Shown here: positions 34,332 through 44,718 of the stretch, in pieces
Layout of the letters: every line of letters starts with the position of its first letter
Position numbering within the stretch: the first letter of the stretch is position 1
Assembly (NCBI RefSeq): GCF_034627025.1
Contig: NZ_CP141048.1
Span: 1,810,001-1,874,000 of the forward strand
DNA: 64,000 nucleotides
DNA from: Microvirga lotononidis
GTDB taxonomy: Bacteria > Pseudomonadota > Alphaproteobacteria > Rhizobiales > Beijerinckiaceae
Direction: 5' to 3'
Notes under the pieces: generated by a model
What the model was told of the DNA's origin: nothing
The model's input: only the letters and a program-made list of their open reading frames with translations
Database searches by the model: none
Program-made: the position numbers and the translations under genes

Positions 34332-35888
34332 TCAGTGAAGGATGATCTTTCCGAGAACGTGTTTGAACGAGCTGCCGTTCGGGCCGGTTTCTCCCGAGAT
34401 GTTTCTCACGATGAATGTTCCCCGGCGGCCATCACTGCTCTCGATTGCGGGATAGGGGTCATCTTGCGGAGGACGACGTCCGGTATCCGACAGATATCTG
34501 GCCAGCAGTGGCGAAAGATCAAAGCGGGAGGTGCCGTCTTCCCCGCTGACCTCCACGAAATTGTCCTTGAACAGGATCGTGTATGGGCTGGACGCCAGGT
34601 AGCGGGTCTCTGCGTCGCCGTTGTGGTAAAGGTAGACGTCATCGATCAAGGTGGCCGAGCCGAAGCGGATCGCCTTTCTTTCCGAGAAGTTGACGTAATT
34701 GTTCTCCGGCTTAAAAACTTTGGTTCCCTTGAGATGTGTCTCCTCTGACGGAACGCTCGCTTCAGCGCGGGACGATTGACTATAGACGGTCACCCTCTCG
34801 GCACTCAGCGGCCCAACCGCCGCGACGAGTGCCAGAACGCCACCCGTGAGCGGCACGAGGCGAATGTCGAGGGGCCGCCGAACGAGAACGGATGCCACCA
34901 GGAATATGGCGCCGACGATCACCAGAATCAGCCAGTAGCGCTCCTCCGTAAGCCCATAGGCGTGAACCCGGATGGCGGTCGCGAGCGTCAACAGGATGAG
35001 CGGGATCAACGTGCTCGCAAGCCACGAGCGGTGAAACAGACGCCGCAGGCGGGCAAACGGCGCCGTGGGCCCGGAGGCGAGAAGATAGGTTCCATAACCA
35101 AGCGCTAAGGAGATCGGCACGATCATGCCGATCTGGCCTTTCGGAAACTCGCCAGCGACTGCAATGCGGATGGCATAGAGATGAATGATGGCGCCGAAAA
35201 TCAGCGTGAGAGGAATGAGCAGCGTGTCGGTCAAAACAGAGATGGCGCGCAGCAGGATGTTGTCGTGAGTTTCCTTGATCCCTTCGACCACGATGGGGGC
35301 CACGAGGGTCAACCAGAGCAGAGGAAAGGCGAAGAAGGCGACTAGCGTCCCCAGTGTTATGACAAGCTTGTCGCTATTCCATCCGAGCAATGAATTGATA
35401 GCGAAGAACACGATTGCGCCGCCTCCAAGAACGATGCCCAGCGCGATGAGACAGGCGGCAAGACTTAAGGCGAGATGAGCATTTGCAAGCCAAAAGCCGT
35501 TCGCGCCGCGCCGCGTTGCCATGCCGGCGGCCACCGACAGGAAGCACACGAAAGCAACAAGCAGGGGAGGGACGGTGTAGTCTCCGAACTTCACCCAGAA
35601 GAGGAGCGAGACGCCGATCAGAAAACCTGTTGCCTCGGCCAGAATTCGGACTCGAAGTCTTCGTCCGGAGAAGGCAAAAGCCATGATGGTGGCCGGGAAG
35701 AACGCCAGGATCAGTGCCAAGATGACATTGCCCGGATTGTGAAAGTGGTTCTGCATCCGCGCGTCATCGAAGATCAGGAGCAGAATCCCGGCCGTCGCAA
35801 GGCCAGCGGCAAGGATGGCAAACGGGAAGCGGCGCAGCGCCAGACCGAGGTCAGGATGAAAGTGGCTGGTCTTGGTAGTTCGGGACAT
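34332..35888 (-). CDS. DUF4153 integral membrane protein
   Basis: 518 residues. The first 375 or so contain roughly 11 membrane segments typical of DUF4153 (FPFAILAAGLATAGILLL near the N-terminus; EERYWLILVIVGAIFLVASVLV late). The last 140 are a soluble domain beginning VYSQSSRAEASVP, rich in Tyr and Asp, presumably outside the membrane. Codon use is somewhat AT-richer than in neighbours. No enzymatic motif is recognised. It stands alone, convergent with the metallopeptidase gene, and its function is unknown. Confidence 0.82.
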   Translation of the reverse strand: MSRTTKTSHFHPDLGLALRRFPFAILAAGLATAGILLLIFDDARMQNHFHNPGNVILALILAFFPATIMAFAFSGRRLRVRILAEATGFLIGVSLLFWVKFGDYTVPPLLVAFVCFLSVAAGMATRRGANGFWLANAHLALSLAACLIALGIVLGGGAIVFFAINSLLGWNSDKLVITLGTLVAFFAFPLLWLTLVAPIVVEGIKETHDNILLRAISVLTDTLLIPLTLIFGAIIHLYAIRIAVAGEFPKGQIGMIVPISLALGYGTYLLASGPTAPFARLRRLFHRSWLASTLIPLILLTLATAIRVHAYGLTEERYWLILVIVGAIFLVASVLVRRPLDIRLVPLTGGVLALVAAVGPLSAERVTVYSQSSRAEASVPSEETHLKGTKVFKPENNYVNFSERKAIRFGSATLIDDVYLYHNGDAETRYLASSPYTILFKDNFVEVSGEDGTSRFDLSPLLARYLSDTGRRPPQDDPYPAIESSDGRRGTFIVRNISGETGPNGSSFKHVLGKIILH

Positions 35889-36214
35889 CGACCGACTCGC
35901 ATGAAATAAAGTTTCGCTCTATGCGGCTTGCCTCCGTCTTCGGCAAGTCCGTCGTTCTCGAGAACCAACAAGCACGACAGTCTCGGCACGGTGGCAGGCA
36001 TTCATTTTCATCCGACCATAAAGAGCATCCACGCATTCGGACGTGCCTCGGTCGAGAATGTCGCTGAGCCCGACTTCCCTTGTTCCCATTGGGGAATTTA
36101 TCGGTTTTTTAACCGTCGCCACGCAGATCTAACGTTAGGGCAATAGGCCTGACATCTGCCGATCCGGTTCTCCAGAGCCGGACGGGCAGGCAGGTCTGCA
36201 GGGGCACGATTCCA
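35889..36214. other. Gene-free region before the second chemoreceptor
   Basis: 326 bp between divergent genes, AT-richer than average around 36075-36130 (GGGGAATTTATCGGTTTTTT). It should contain promoters for both the DUF4153 gene and the chemoreceptor. No convincing ORF, repeat copy or operator is seen. Confidence 0.4.
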
Positions 36215-37900
36215 ATGTCATTCAAGAATTTCTCGATTCCGCAGAAGGTGATTGCGGTTGTTTCTCTCATGGGGCTGGTGGCGGCCGTGATCGCCGTGGT
36301 GGGCTGGCACGAGACGTCCGCGCTCCGGGACGCGATGGAGACCGTCGGACGGCGCGAGGAAGCCGCGCGCGAGGCGATGGACCTGCGGGTCGACATCATC
36401 GCCATCAGCCGGATGACCTATCAGGTCGCGCAGCAGCCGAACAAGGCGTCCGATTTCAGCACGGAGGCCGACCGCCGCACGAAGGAGATGCTCGAACGCT
36501 TCCGGATCCTCGAAGGGGTCGCGGATGCGCAGGAGAAGACCCTGCTCGACCAGATGCGGGCGGCCCTGAACGCCTATTTCGACGTCATCCGCTCCATGAT
36601 CAAGGTGGCAGCCTCCGACAAGGGGAGCGATCAGGCGCTCATGAACGCCGAGGTCGAAAAGGGATTGGCCGCACAGCGCAATGTCACGGACACCGTGAAG
36701 GCCTACAGCGCCTATACGGCCAAGAAGCTCGCCGCGATGCGCTCGGCCTCCGAGGAAGGGGCGAATGCGGCCATCAGGCTCCAGATCGGCGTAGCGGCCA
36801 TTGGCATCCTCCTCGGGCTTCTGATCAGCCTCATGATGACGCGGTTCAGCATCGTATCGCCCCTGCGCAACCTGACCTCGGTCATGCGCCGCCTGGCGCA
36901 TGACGATCTCGCGGTCGAACTCCCCTCCGGCAACCGCAGCCGCGACATCGGCCAGATGATCGAGGCCGTGCAGGTCTTCAAGGACCGCATGGTCCGCAAC
37001 AAGGCCCTCGAATTCGAGGCGGTTCAGGCCCACGAGGCCTCCGAGGTCCAGCGCAAGCAGATGATGATCGAGCTGGCCGAGACCTTCGACGGGGCCATCG
37101 GCGAGATCATCCTGTCCGTCTCGACGGCCGCCGGCCGCATGCAGGCCACGGCCGAGCAGCTGACGAGCTCGGCCCAGGCGACCTCCTCGCGGTCCACGGC
37201 CGTCGCGGCGGCGGCCGAGCAGACCTCGGCCAACGTGCTCGCCATGTCGAGCGCCACCGAAGAGCTCGGCGCCTCCGTGAGCGAGATCAGCCGTCAGGTC
37301 GAGCAATCCGCCGTCATGTCCCGCGAAGCCGTGCAGGCCGCGACCCTGACGACCGAGATCGTCTCGCAGCTGAGCACCGCCGCCGACCGTGTCGGCGCGG
37401 TCATCGACATGATCTCGGCCATTGCCGGCCAGACCAACCTGCTGGCGCTGAATGCCACCATCGAGGCGGCCCGCGCCGGCGAGGCGGGACGAGGCTTCGC
37501 CGTGGTCGCCACCGAGGTTAAGTCGCTCGCCGACCAGACCTCCAAGGCCACCGCCGACATCTCGAGCCAGATCGCCGCGATCCAGGCCTCGACCTCCCAG
37601 GCCGTGGAGGCGATCAACGGCATCACCCAGCGCATCCAGGCGATGAGCGACGTATCGAGCAGCATCGCCATGGCGGTGGATCAGCAGGGGGCGGCCACGC
37701 AGGAGATCGTGTCCTCGGTGAACCAGGCATCCGCCGGCACGGGGGAAGTGACGGCCAACATCAACAAGGTGGCCCAGGTGGCCGAGGAGACGGAAGTGGC
37801 GGCCCACCAGGTGCTGACGTCGTCCTCGGCTCTCGTGAACCAGGCCGAGCACCTGCGCAACCAGGTCAACAACTTCCTGACGACCGTACGGGCGGCTTGA
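36215..37900 (+). CDS. Methyl-accepting chemotaxis protein, four-helix-bundle sensor type
   Basis: Chemoreceptor of 561 residues. TM1 is near residues 11-30 ([20 protein letters not shown]); a periplasmic four-helix-bundle-like sensor of about 160 residues follows; TM2 is near 187-207; then HAMP ([17 protein letters not shown]) and the signalling hairpin with [20 protein letters not shown]. It ends directly after the adaptation helices, with no tether pentapeptide. It is followed by a strong hairpin terminator. The ligand is unknown. Confidence 0.93.
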   Translation: MSFKNFSIPQKVIAVVSLMGLVAAVIAVVGWHETSALRDAMETVGRREEAAREAMDLRVDIIAISRMTYQVAQQPNKASDFSTEADRRTKEMLERFRILEGVADAQEKTLLDQMRAALNAYFDVIRSMIKVAASDKGSDQALMNAEVEKGLAAQRNVTDTVKAYSAYTAKKLAAMRSASEEGANAAIRLQIGVAAIGILLGLLISLMMTRFSIVSPLRNLTSVMRRLAHDDLAVELPSGNRSRDIGQMIEAVQVFKDRMVRNKALEFEAVQAHEASEVQRKQMMIELAETFDGAIGEIILSVSTAAGRMQATAEQLTSSAQATSSRSTAVAAAAEQTSANVLAMSSATEELGASVSEISRQVEQSAVMSREAVQAATLTTEIVSQLSTAADRVGAVIDMISAIAGQTNLLALNATIEAARAGEAGRGFAVVATEVKSLADQTSKATADISSQIAAIQASTSQAVEAINGITQRIQAMSDVSSSIAMAVDQQGAATQEIVSSVNQASAGTGEVTANINKVAQVAEETEVAAHQVLTSSSALVNQAEHLRNQVNNFLTTVRAA

Positions 37901-37972
37901 GGCCTGTCGCATCGTGCCGACCGAGGGCCCGCGCGAGCGGCAAACCGTCTCGAGGCAACCGCATCGGCCGTG

Positions 37973-38013
37973 AACGAGAAGGCGGCTCTTCCCTGAAGAG
38001 CCGCCTTCTCGTT
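37973..38013. terminator. Bidirectional terminator with perfect 19-bp stem
   Basis: AACGAGAAGGCGGCTCTTC and GAAGAGCCGCCTTCTCGTT are perfectly complementary over 19 bp around a 3-nt loop CCT. It lies between the chemoreceptor and the convergent RTX gene (stop at 38027) and could terminate both, although T-rich tails are short on each side. Confidence 0.75.
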
Positions 38014-38026
38014 GGTCCATCGCACG

Positions 38027-41000
38027 TCAGATGATGAAGAAGCTGGCGTATGTCAGGGCCGGCTTCACGCCGTTCTCGTTGAGGATGGCGAACAGGATCG
38101 GTGCGACATCCTTCTTGGAGCCGCTCGCACCGTCCACGTCGAAGAAGAGACGCCCGGTCGCCTGATCGTAGATGATCCGGTCGTCCTGGTCGTGGGCTTC
38201 GGTCCCGAGCGCGAAGGCGTTCGCGGTGAGCTGACCGAGACCCAGGCCGATGAAGATCTTCTGCGAGAGCCAGATGCGATCCCCCTCGGCGAGGCTGAAG
38301 TCCAGGACCGAGTCGGCCGCCGTCTTCATCACGGCCGTGTCGAAGACGAACGTATCCGCTCCCGCGCCGCCGATGAGCTGATCGCGCCCTTCGCCGCCAT
38401 GCAGCGTATCGTTGCCGCCGGCACCGTTGAGCGTGTCGTTTCCGGAGCCGCCGCGGATCACGTTGTCCCCGCTGTTGCCGACCACATTCTCACGGCGCTC
38501 GTCCTCGACGGTGATCGTGAAGGTCTTGTTGACGGTCTCCAATCCGTCGCTCACGGCGATCGTGACGGCGAACTGGGAATGCTGCTCGAAGTCGATCTTC
38601 GTCGCATCCTTGACCCGCAGCTGATTGCCCACGAGTTCCACGCCGCCGCCCGCATCGTCCAGCAGGGTGTAGGACAGGGCCGTTCCATTCGGATCGCTGG
38701 CCGAGACCAGGCCGATGACATACCCTTCGGCGACGTTCTCCTGAACGACGGACTTGGAGAGCTGAAGGTTCGCCGGCGCCTTGTTGATGTCGGCTACGGC
38801 GATGGACACGGTGCCGGAGGTCTGGCCGCCATGCCCGTCATCGGCGATCACGCCATAGGTGAAGGTGGTGTTCTGCGCGACCTGGATGAGCTTCGGATCG
38901 CGAAGCACGACCAGGTTGTTGACGATCTCGAACCGCCCGTCCGCGCTGATCCGGCCATCGGAGCCGGCCAGGGCCTGACTGAACGTATAGGTGACGGCAT
39001 CGCCGTTCGCATCGCTGGCCGAAAGGGTGCCGACCTGGCTTCCGGCTGCCGCCATGTCGCTGATCGAGCCGCCCGTCATCTCGGGTGCGGTCGGGGCGAT
39101 GTTCGACGCGACGGAGGCGACCGAGATGTTGCCGTTCGCCTGGCCCGCGACCCCTTTTTCGTCGACGATGGAGATCGTGAAGTTCGTCGTCTGGACGGAG
39201 CCGGCCGGCGCGACGCGGTTCTCGGGATCGAACTGGAGCGCCTGGATGGCGGCCTGGACCTGGGCGACCGTTCCGGTGACCGTGTAGGTGCCCGCGACCC
39301 GGTTGTAGGTGCCGATGCCCAGATTGGTGAACTCGCCCTCGGAGGCCGTGTCCATGGTGATGGTCACGGTCACCGTCGCGCTGTCGTCGGAGATCGTCAC
39401 GGCTGAGAACGGCGATGCCACATCGGCATCCGTGATGTTCACCGCCACGGGAGCGTCAGCCCCTCCGATGACAGGCGCCGCGTTCGGGAGCATGCCGTGA
39501 ACCGATTCCACGCGGATGTTGTTGTCAATGGCCTGGAGGCCGGACGCATCGTAGAGCCTGATTGTGAAGGAGCTGGTCTCGACGCTGCCGTTCTCGGCAT
39601 CGGGGCGTGATCTCGGATTGTACTCCAGCGCCCTCAGGGCCGCCTGGACGTCCTGCACCTTCCCCGAGATGGTGTAGTAGTAATAACCGTTCTGGGGATC
39701 GGGATTATACATGATGGTGCCGCCCTTGCCGGGGACGAGAACACCCTTGGCGGGATCGTCGAGATACACCCTCAGCTGCACGAAGGAACTGGTCCCGGTC
39801 GCTTCCGGATCGTCGAGCGCCACGCTCGCGAAGGGAGTGGCGAGGGCATCGTCCTCGTCGTCTGCGATCCTCACCGTCACCGGCTGGGCCTGGATGATCG
39901 GGGCCCTGTTCGGCATGGCCGGGTTCAGGGTGAAGTTCGCGTTGGTCGTGGTGAGGGAGCCGTCCGTCACGGTGACGGTGAACTTCACCGTGGCGGTCTG
40001 CAGGGCGTTGAACTGCAGGGCACGGATCGCCGTCTGAACCTGTGCCGCCGTTCCGGTGACCGTATAGGTCCCGGCCACCGCATCGTAGGAGCCGCTGCCG
40101 AGATTCACGAACGTTCCGCGATGCGGCAAGTCCATGGCGACCGTCGCGGTCACGCTCGGGCTGCTGTCCGAGACCGTCAGCTTGGTGAAGGCCGCGATCG
40201 GGCTCGTGACGCCATAGGAGATGCTGTCCGATCCCGAGACGACGGGCGCCGAATTGGCCGGGGCGGTGCCATGGACGGCATTGACCTGGATCGTGCTGAT
40301 CGGCCCGCTCGACGCGCCGGCGGCATCGCTCACCGTGATGGTGAACTTCGTGGTTTCGATGCCGTTTACCGCACGATCCGTCGGGTTGAACTTGATCGTC
40401 CGCACGATCGACTGAATGCTCGAAGCCGATGCGGTGACCGTGTAGACGCCGGTCGTTGCGTTGTAGGTCCCGCTCGTGCCGGTCAGCGTCCCTTTGCCGG
40501 GCGAATCCAGCGCGATCGTCACCGTGATCATATCGCCCTGGTTCGCCTCGAGGATCGCCACGCCCGCGAACGGCGCCACAAGGTTCACGTTGTCGGTATC
40601 CGACATCGAGTAGGCGGCCGTCGGAGCCACCAGGATCGGGGCGCGGTTCTGCGTCACCACGTCGACCGAGATGTTGCTGTTCGGCACGGACGCGATGCCG
40701 TGATCGTCCACCACGGTAATCGTGAAGGTGTCGCTCGTCACCGTTCCGACCGCGAAGGCGGAGCTTGGCGAATCGTTCGGATCGAACTGCAGTCCCCGCA
40801 GGGCGGCCTGCACGGTGGCGATGTCGCCGCTCACCGTGTAGGTGCCGGCGAGCCGGTCATAGGCGCCGGGCCCCAGATTGGTGAAGGTGCCGAGGGCGTA
40901 TCCTGGAAGCTGGTTCATCTTCACCGTGACGGTGACCCAGGACCCGTTGTCGTCGATGGTCAGATTCGCGAAGGGATTGACGATGCCCGTATCCGCCACC

Positions 41001-42610
41001 GTCACCCGGGTCGGGCCCGATGCGCCGAGAACCGCCGGAGCGCGGTTGCTGTAGTCGATGCTGCCCTCGCCGACGAGGATCACGTTCTCGATGTTGGCGA
41101 GCTTGAGATGATCGAAGCCGCCGACCGAGATGTAGACGGTGTCGTTGCCCCCGTCGGCCAGCTCCGAGACGGAGTCTCCGAGATTGTCCACATAGTAGAT
41201 GTCGTTGCCGGCGCCGCCCACCATGCTGTCGGCGCCGTTTCCGCCGTCCAGCGTGTCGTCGCCGTTTCCGCCATCCAGCGTGTCCCGGCCGCTGCCGCCG
41301 AGAAGGCGGTCGTGACCGTCTCCGCCCTTCAGAAGATCGTTGTTGATGCCACCGTCCAGGGTGTCGTTGCCGGTGCCGCCATCGAGCGTGTCGTTGCCCG
41401 CGTCTCCAGTGAGCACATCGTCGCCGCCGGCGCCGCCGAGGCTGTCGTTTCCGCCGAGGCCGTACAGGTGGTTGTTCAGGTTATTGCCCGTGACGGCGTC
41501 ATTGTATTGGGTCGCAACGAGATCGAGGGCCGAAGAGAAGATCCGATCCTCTCCGAACTTCGGGAAGCTCGAGCCCGGTACGTTGTCGAACTTGGAAACA
41601 TAACCCTGGGCCAGGTCCGCCGAGATCGCGCCGGCGATGTTGTTGCCCTGGGCGTTGAGCAGGACCAACTGGTCGTAGCGGAGGGTCGTGGCTCCGTTGG
41701 CGTAGATGAGATCGCTGCCCGCCGATCCATAGACCACGTCGGCGCCCGATCCCACATACAGCTCATCATTGCCGCTGCTGCCGTAAAGCGTATCGTTGCC
41801 TGCGGCGCCGTCGAGCGTCGCCGCTACATTCCCGGCCCTGAGAACGTCGCCGCTGTTGCTGCCGATGACATGGGTGATGGATTGAAGGGTATCGGTGCCT
41901 TGCCCGGTGGCGGTTCCCGTCGCCAGATCGACCCGCACGGCGGCGTTGCCCTGGAAATACGCGATTCCGCCGATCAGGAGGTCGTCACCGGCGCCGCCGA
42001 TGAGGTAATCCTTGTCCCATTCATTGCTTCCGGCGCCCATAAGGGTGTCGTTTCCGGCGCCGCCATAGAGCGTGAACTGGTCCGGAGTATCGGACGCATT
42101 GATGATGTCGTTGCCCTGGGAGCCGATAAACGTCTCGACGTTGACGTAGCTGTCGATGCCTCCCCAGGTGTCCTTGCCGGTCATGGACGCATAGGTCCGG
42201 CCGTTATAGGTCCAGCTGGCGCCCGTGAGATTGATCACGACGCCCGTGCCGCCCGTTTCCGTCTCATAGGAGACCGCGTCGTAGCCCTCGCCGCCGTCGA
42301 GCGTATCGTTGCCGCGCCATCCGATCAGGAGATCGTTGTCGTCATCGCCATAAAGCTTGTCGTTGCCGGTGCCTCCCCGCAACGTGTCATTCCCGAAGTC
42401 ACCGTAGATCGTGTAGGCCGTGGTGCTGCTGTGGCTGCCGAGATCGTTGTTGCCGTAATCGCCGGTGATCACGGACGGATTGCCTGCGGCGGCGATGGCG
42501 AACGATCCGGTCTTCTGCGTGGATGCTTCTTCGTCATTCTCCGGGAGCTGGGTGACATCGCTCAGGATCGTGTCCATCGCGTTGATGGTCGGGTCGGCAG
42601 GCTCATTCAT
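38027..42610 (-). CDS. Giant RTX/cadherin-like calcium-binding exoprotein
   Basis: About 1,527 residues, predicted to be secreted. An N-terminal block of GGxGxDxL nonapeptides (GNDTLRGGTGNDKLYGDDDN and more, to about residue 510) binds calcium. The middle (about 520-1380) has repeated beta-sandwich modules of about 110-130 residues marked by YDRLAGTYTVSGD/YNRVAGTYTVTGT and VQAAIRALQF, ending with cadherin-like modules. The C-terminus has a second RTX block (GGSGNDTLNGAGGNDTLHGG) and a serralysin-type tail with hydrophobic end YASFFII, typical of type I secretion. No secretion genes are adjacent. Start 42610 has GAGGTG upstream; ATG 42664 is also possible. Likely an adhesin or matrix protein. 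Confidence 0.9.
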   Translation of the reverse strand: MNEPADPTINAMDTILSDVTQLPENDEEASTQKTGSFAIAAAGNPSVITGDYGNNDLGSHSSTTAYTIYGDFGNDTLRGGTGNDKLYGDDDNDLLIGWRGNDTLDGGEGYDAVSYETETGGTGVVINLTGASWTYNGRTYASMTGKDTWGGIDSYVNVETFIGSQGNDIINASDTPDQFTLYGGAGNDTLMGAGSNEWDKDYLIGGAGDDLLIGGIAYFQGNAAVRVDLATGTATGQGTDTLQSITHVIGSNSGDVLRAGNVAATLDGAAGNDTLYGSSGNDELYVGSGADVVYGSAGSDLIYANGATTLRYDQLVLLNAQGNNIAGAISADLAQGYVSKFDNVPGSSFPKFGEDRIFSSALDLVATQYNDAVTGNNLNNHLYGLGGNDSLGGAGGDDVLTGDAGNDTLDGGTGNDTLDGGINNDLLKGGDGHDRLLGGSGRDTLDGGNGDDTLDGGNGADSMVGGAGNDIYYVDNLGDSVSELADGGNDTVYISVGGFDHLKLANIENVILVGEGSIDYSNRAPAVLGASGPTRVTVADTGIVNPFANLTIDDNGSWVTVTVKMNQLPGYALGTFTNLGPGAYDRLAGTYTVSGDIATVQAALRGLQFDPNDSPSSAFAVGTVTSDTFTITVVDDHGIASVPNSNISVDVVTQNRAPILVAPTAAYSMSDTDNVNLVAPFAGVAILEANQGDMITVTIALDSPGKGTLTGTSGTYNATTGVYTVTASASSIQSIVRTIKFNPTDRAVNGIETTKFTITVSDAAGASSGPISTIQVNAVHGTAPANSAPVVSGSDSISYGVTSPIAAFTKLTVSDSSPSVTATVAMDLPHRGTFVNLGSGSYDAVAGTYTVTGTAAQVQTAIRALQFNALQTATVKFTVTVTDGSLTTTNANFTLNPAMPNRAPIIQAQPVTVRIADDEDDALATPFASVALDDPEATGTSSFVQLRVYLDDPAKGVLVPGKGGTIMYNPDPQNGYYYYTISGKVQDVQAALRALEYNPRSRPDAENGSVETSSFTIRLYDASGLQAIDNNIRVESVHGMLPNAAPVIGGADAPVAVNITDADVASPFSAVTISDDSATVTVTITMDTASEGEFTNLGIGTYNRVAGTYTVTGTVAQVQAAIQALQFDPENRVAPAGSVQTTNFTISIVDEKGVAGQANGNISVASVASNIAPTAPEMTGGSISDMAAAGSQVGTLSASDANGDAVTYTFSQALAGSDGRISADGRFEIVNNLVVLRDPKLIQVAQNTTFTYGVIADDGHGGQTSGTVSIAVADINKAPANLQLSKSVVQENVAEGYVIGLVSASDPNGTALSYTLLDDAGGGVELVGNQLRVKDATKIDFEQHSQFAVTIAVSDGLETVNKTFTITVEDERRENVVGNSGDNVIRGGSGNDTLNGAGGNDTLHGGEGRDQLIGGAGADTFVFDTAVMKTAADSVLDFSLAEGDRIWLSQKIFIGLGLGQLTANAFALGTEAHDQDDRIIYDQATGRLFFDVDGASGSKKDVAPILFAILNENGVKPALTYASFFII

Positions 42611-43029
42611 CGGACGCACCTCATCCATAGGCCCGGCAAAGTGGCCTTTCGTCCGATGGATCATATGTAAACGATCGTCAGGGAGCCGCTCTCTGAATCA
42701 GCAGGGCCGGCGAGGAGGACTCACAACTTCAAATGTTATTACGTTAAAAACATTTGGAATCAACGTGTTAGAACCGCACGGCGAAGCCGCAAAGAGACTT
42801 TGCGGAAATGCACTTAGTTAAAAGATATTTAATAACAACAACTTGCGCTTGAACTTGCCGACGGTCTTCCACAATGCCCGATGGGCCTGCTACCTGCAGG
42901 TGCGCTTGTGGGAATGGATCGGCGCGAGCCTCGCGGCAGTGAGCGAAGACGCGCCGGATGCCCAAAACAGATGACAGCCTCACCGTTTCGGCTTAACCGG
43001 ACGTGCCCGTCATCGTTGAAATCCGCTCC
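42611..43029. other. AT-rich intergenic region upstream of the RTX gene
   Basis: The stretch 42720-42850 is strikingly AT-rich for this genome (for example ATTACGTTAAAAACATTTGG and AGATATTTAATAACAACAAC), consistent with the promoter of the exoprotein gene and possible H-NS-like (MucR/Ros) protein binding. The right part (42843-42974) holds a short open frame discussed under findings. Otherwise no gene is seen. Confidence 0.5.
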
Positions 43030-44229
43030 ATGCTCAAACCCGACACGCTGGCCCTCACCATCGTCCTGGCGCTGCTGACCGCGCTCGGGCCGCTCTCGAC
43101 GGACATGTACCTGCCCTCGCTGCCGGCGATCGCCACGGGGCTCGAGGCCAGCACCGGACAGACGCAGCTGACCCTGTCGGCCTTTCTTCTCGGCTTCGCC
43201 GCCGGGCAGTTCTTCTACGGGCCCGTCTCCGACCGGATCGGGCGCAAGCCCGTGCTGCTCTTCGGGCTCGGGCTCTTCACGGTAGCCAGCCTGATCTGCG
43301 CGCTCTCGCCCAACATCGAAACGCTGATCGGCGCCCGCTTCCTGCAGGCGCTCGGCGCCTCGGGCCCCATCGTGCTCGGACGCGCCATCGTGCGCGATTT
43401 CTACGAGGGTCCGCGCGCCGGCCGCGAATTGTCGCGCATGGGCACGATCATGGGCGTCGTGCCGGCCGCGGCCCCCGTGCTCGGCGGCGTGATCGAGCGC
43501 TTCAGCGGATGGCGCGTCACTTTCGGCGTCATGATCCTGTTCGGCATCGCGCTCGCCGCCACGATCCTGTGGCGCATGCCGGAGAGCATCCGCCGGAAAT
43601 CGGACGTGCCGATCTCGTTCCCGTCGATCCTGCGTGGTTTCCGGCTTCTTCTCGGCCATGCCGGCTACCGGACCTATGTGGGCCTGTCCATGCTCACCTA
43701 TGGCGGCCTCTTCGCCTTCATTTCCGGCTCGTCCTTCGTGCTGCAGAAGATCTACCGCCTGGACGAGCTGTCCTTCGCCTTCTCCTTCACCTTCGTGGTG
43801 GTGGGCTTCATGACCGGTACCACGCTGGCGCAGCGCCTCGTTGGCCGCTACGGGCTCGACGGCACGATCAGGATCGGCGTGACCTGCCTCGCTCTCGGCG
43901 GCGTCACCATGCTGGCTCTGGTGCTCGCGGGTGTTCCGTCGTCCTTGAGCATCAGCGCCCCCATGGCGCTCTACGGCGTAGGCGTCGGCCTCACCATGCC
44001 GCAATCCATGGCCTCGGCCCTGATGCCGTTTCCGGACCGCGCCGGCGCGGCCTCGTCCTTGCTCGGCATCTGCCAGATGACCTTCGCGGCCATCGTGGGC
44101 ATCCTGCTGGGGCGCAACCTCGACGCCTCGGCGGTTCCGCTGCCCGCCACCATCGCCATGACGGGCGTGCTGGCGCTCGCCCTGTTCCTGGCGACGGGAC
44201 GGGCGCGGGGCGATCAGCCCAAGGGCTGA
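43030..44229 (+). CDS. Bcr/CflA family drug efflux MFS transporter
   Basis: Major-facilitator drug/H+ antiporter of 399 residues with 12 predicted membrane segments. The opening TALGPLSTDMYLPSLPAIA is typical of Bcr/CflA transporters; motif A is GPVSDRIGRKPVLLFG; motif B/C-like sequences are ARFLQALGASGPIVLGRAIVRD and GVVPAAAPVLGGVI. The substrate may be a drug such as bicyclomycin or a metabolite; sequence alone does not decide. I use ATG 43030; GTG 43003 is in frame. Confidence 0.9.
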   Translation: MLKPDTLALTIVLALLTALGPLSTDMYLPSLPAIATGLEASTGQTQLTLSAFLLGFAAGQFFYGPVSDRIGRKPVLLFGLGLFTVASLICALSPNIETLIGARFLQALGASGPIVLGRAIVRDFYEGPRAGRELSRMGTIMGVVPAAAPVLGGVIERFSGWRVTFGVMILFGIALAATILWRMPESIRRKSDVPISFPSILRGFRLLLGHAGYRTYVGLSMLTYGGLFAFISGSSFVLQKIYRLDELSFAFSFTFVVVGFMTGTTLAQRLVGRYGLDGTIRIGVTCLALGGVTMLALVLAGVPSSLSISAPMALYGVGVGLTMPQSMASALMPFPDRAGAASSLLGICQMTFAAIVGILLGRNLDASAVPLPATIAMTGVLALALFLATGRARGDQPKG

Positions 44230-44564
44230 TCCGCCACGGGGAGCTTGGCCACGACGTCGGCCGCCCGATGGTCGGCGGAAACCCCGTCGATGAAGAAGAC
44301 GTCGCCGCGCGAGTTCTCGGTCCGCAGCGGCAGGATGCGCCGGTAGGTAGGCGAGTCGTACCAGGCGCGGGCCCGGTCCCTGTCCGGAAACGCGATCACG
44401 ATCAGGTCCCCCGACCAGGACCCTTCCATCACCGTCACCGGCCCGCCGTGAATGATGAAGCGCCCGTCGAACGGCGCGAGGGTTTCGTCGATGCGGCACA
44501 GGTATTCGACGATGTCGGGACCGACATTGACGTCGTGCAGATGACCGACGGCATAGGTTGTCAT
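44214..44564 (-). CDS. DUF1330 domain protein
   Basis: 116-residue ferredoxin-like-fold protein of the DUF1330 family (dimeric alpha-beta barrel). Markers are YLCRIDETLAPFDGRFIIHGG, VIAFPDRDRARAWYDSPTYRRILPLR and the end DVFFIDGV. The start at 44564 has AAGGAG upstream. Its 3' end overlaps the convergent MFS gene by 16 bp. Function is unknown for the family. Confidence 0.85.
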   Translation of the reverse strand: MTTYAVGHLHDVNVGPDIVEYLCRIDETLAPFDGRFIIHGGPVTVMEGSWSGDLIVIAFPDRDRARAWYDSPTYRRILPLRTENSRGDVFFIDGVSADHRAADVVAKLPVADQPLG

Positions 44565-44718
44565 GGCAGGCTCCTTCCTAAGTGGTGAAGCGAGCATGCC
44601 AGGGGCAGGGAAGGCTGGCGATTACGTGGCAGGTAATGGCTCAAGCATTCTCGAACGCTTCCCCGTCACTCCGAGGACACCCCGGAATGACGATGCGTCG
44701 AACGAAGGAGTCCGGGCC

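Noticed and set aside
41150..41460. Tandem DNA repeat or CRISPR-like pattern within the RTX gene
   Set aside because: The periodicity is explained by the encoded GGxGxDxL nonapeptides; there are no spacers and repeat units vary.
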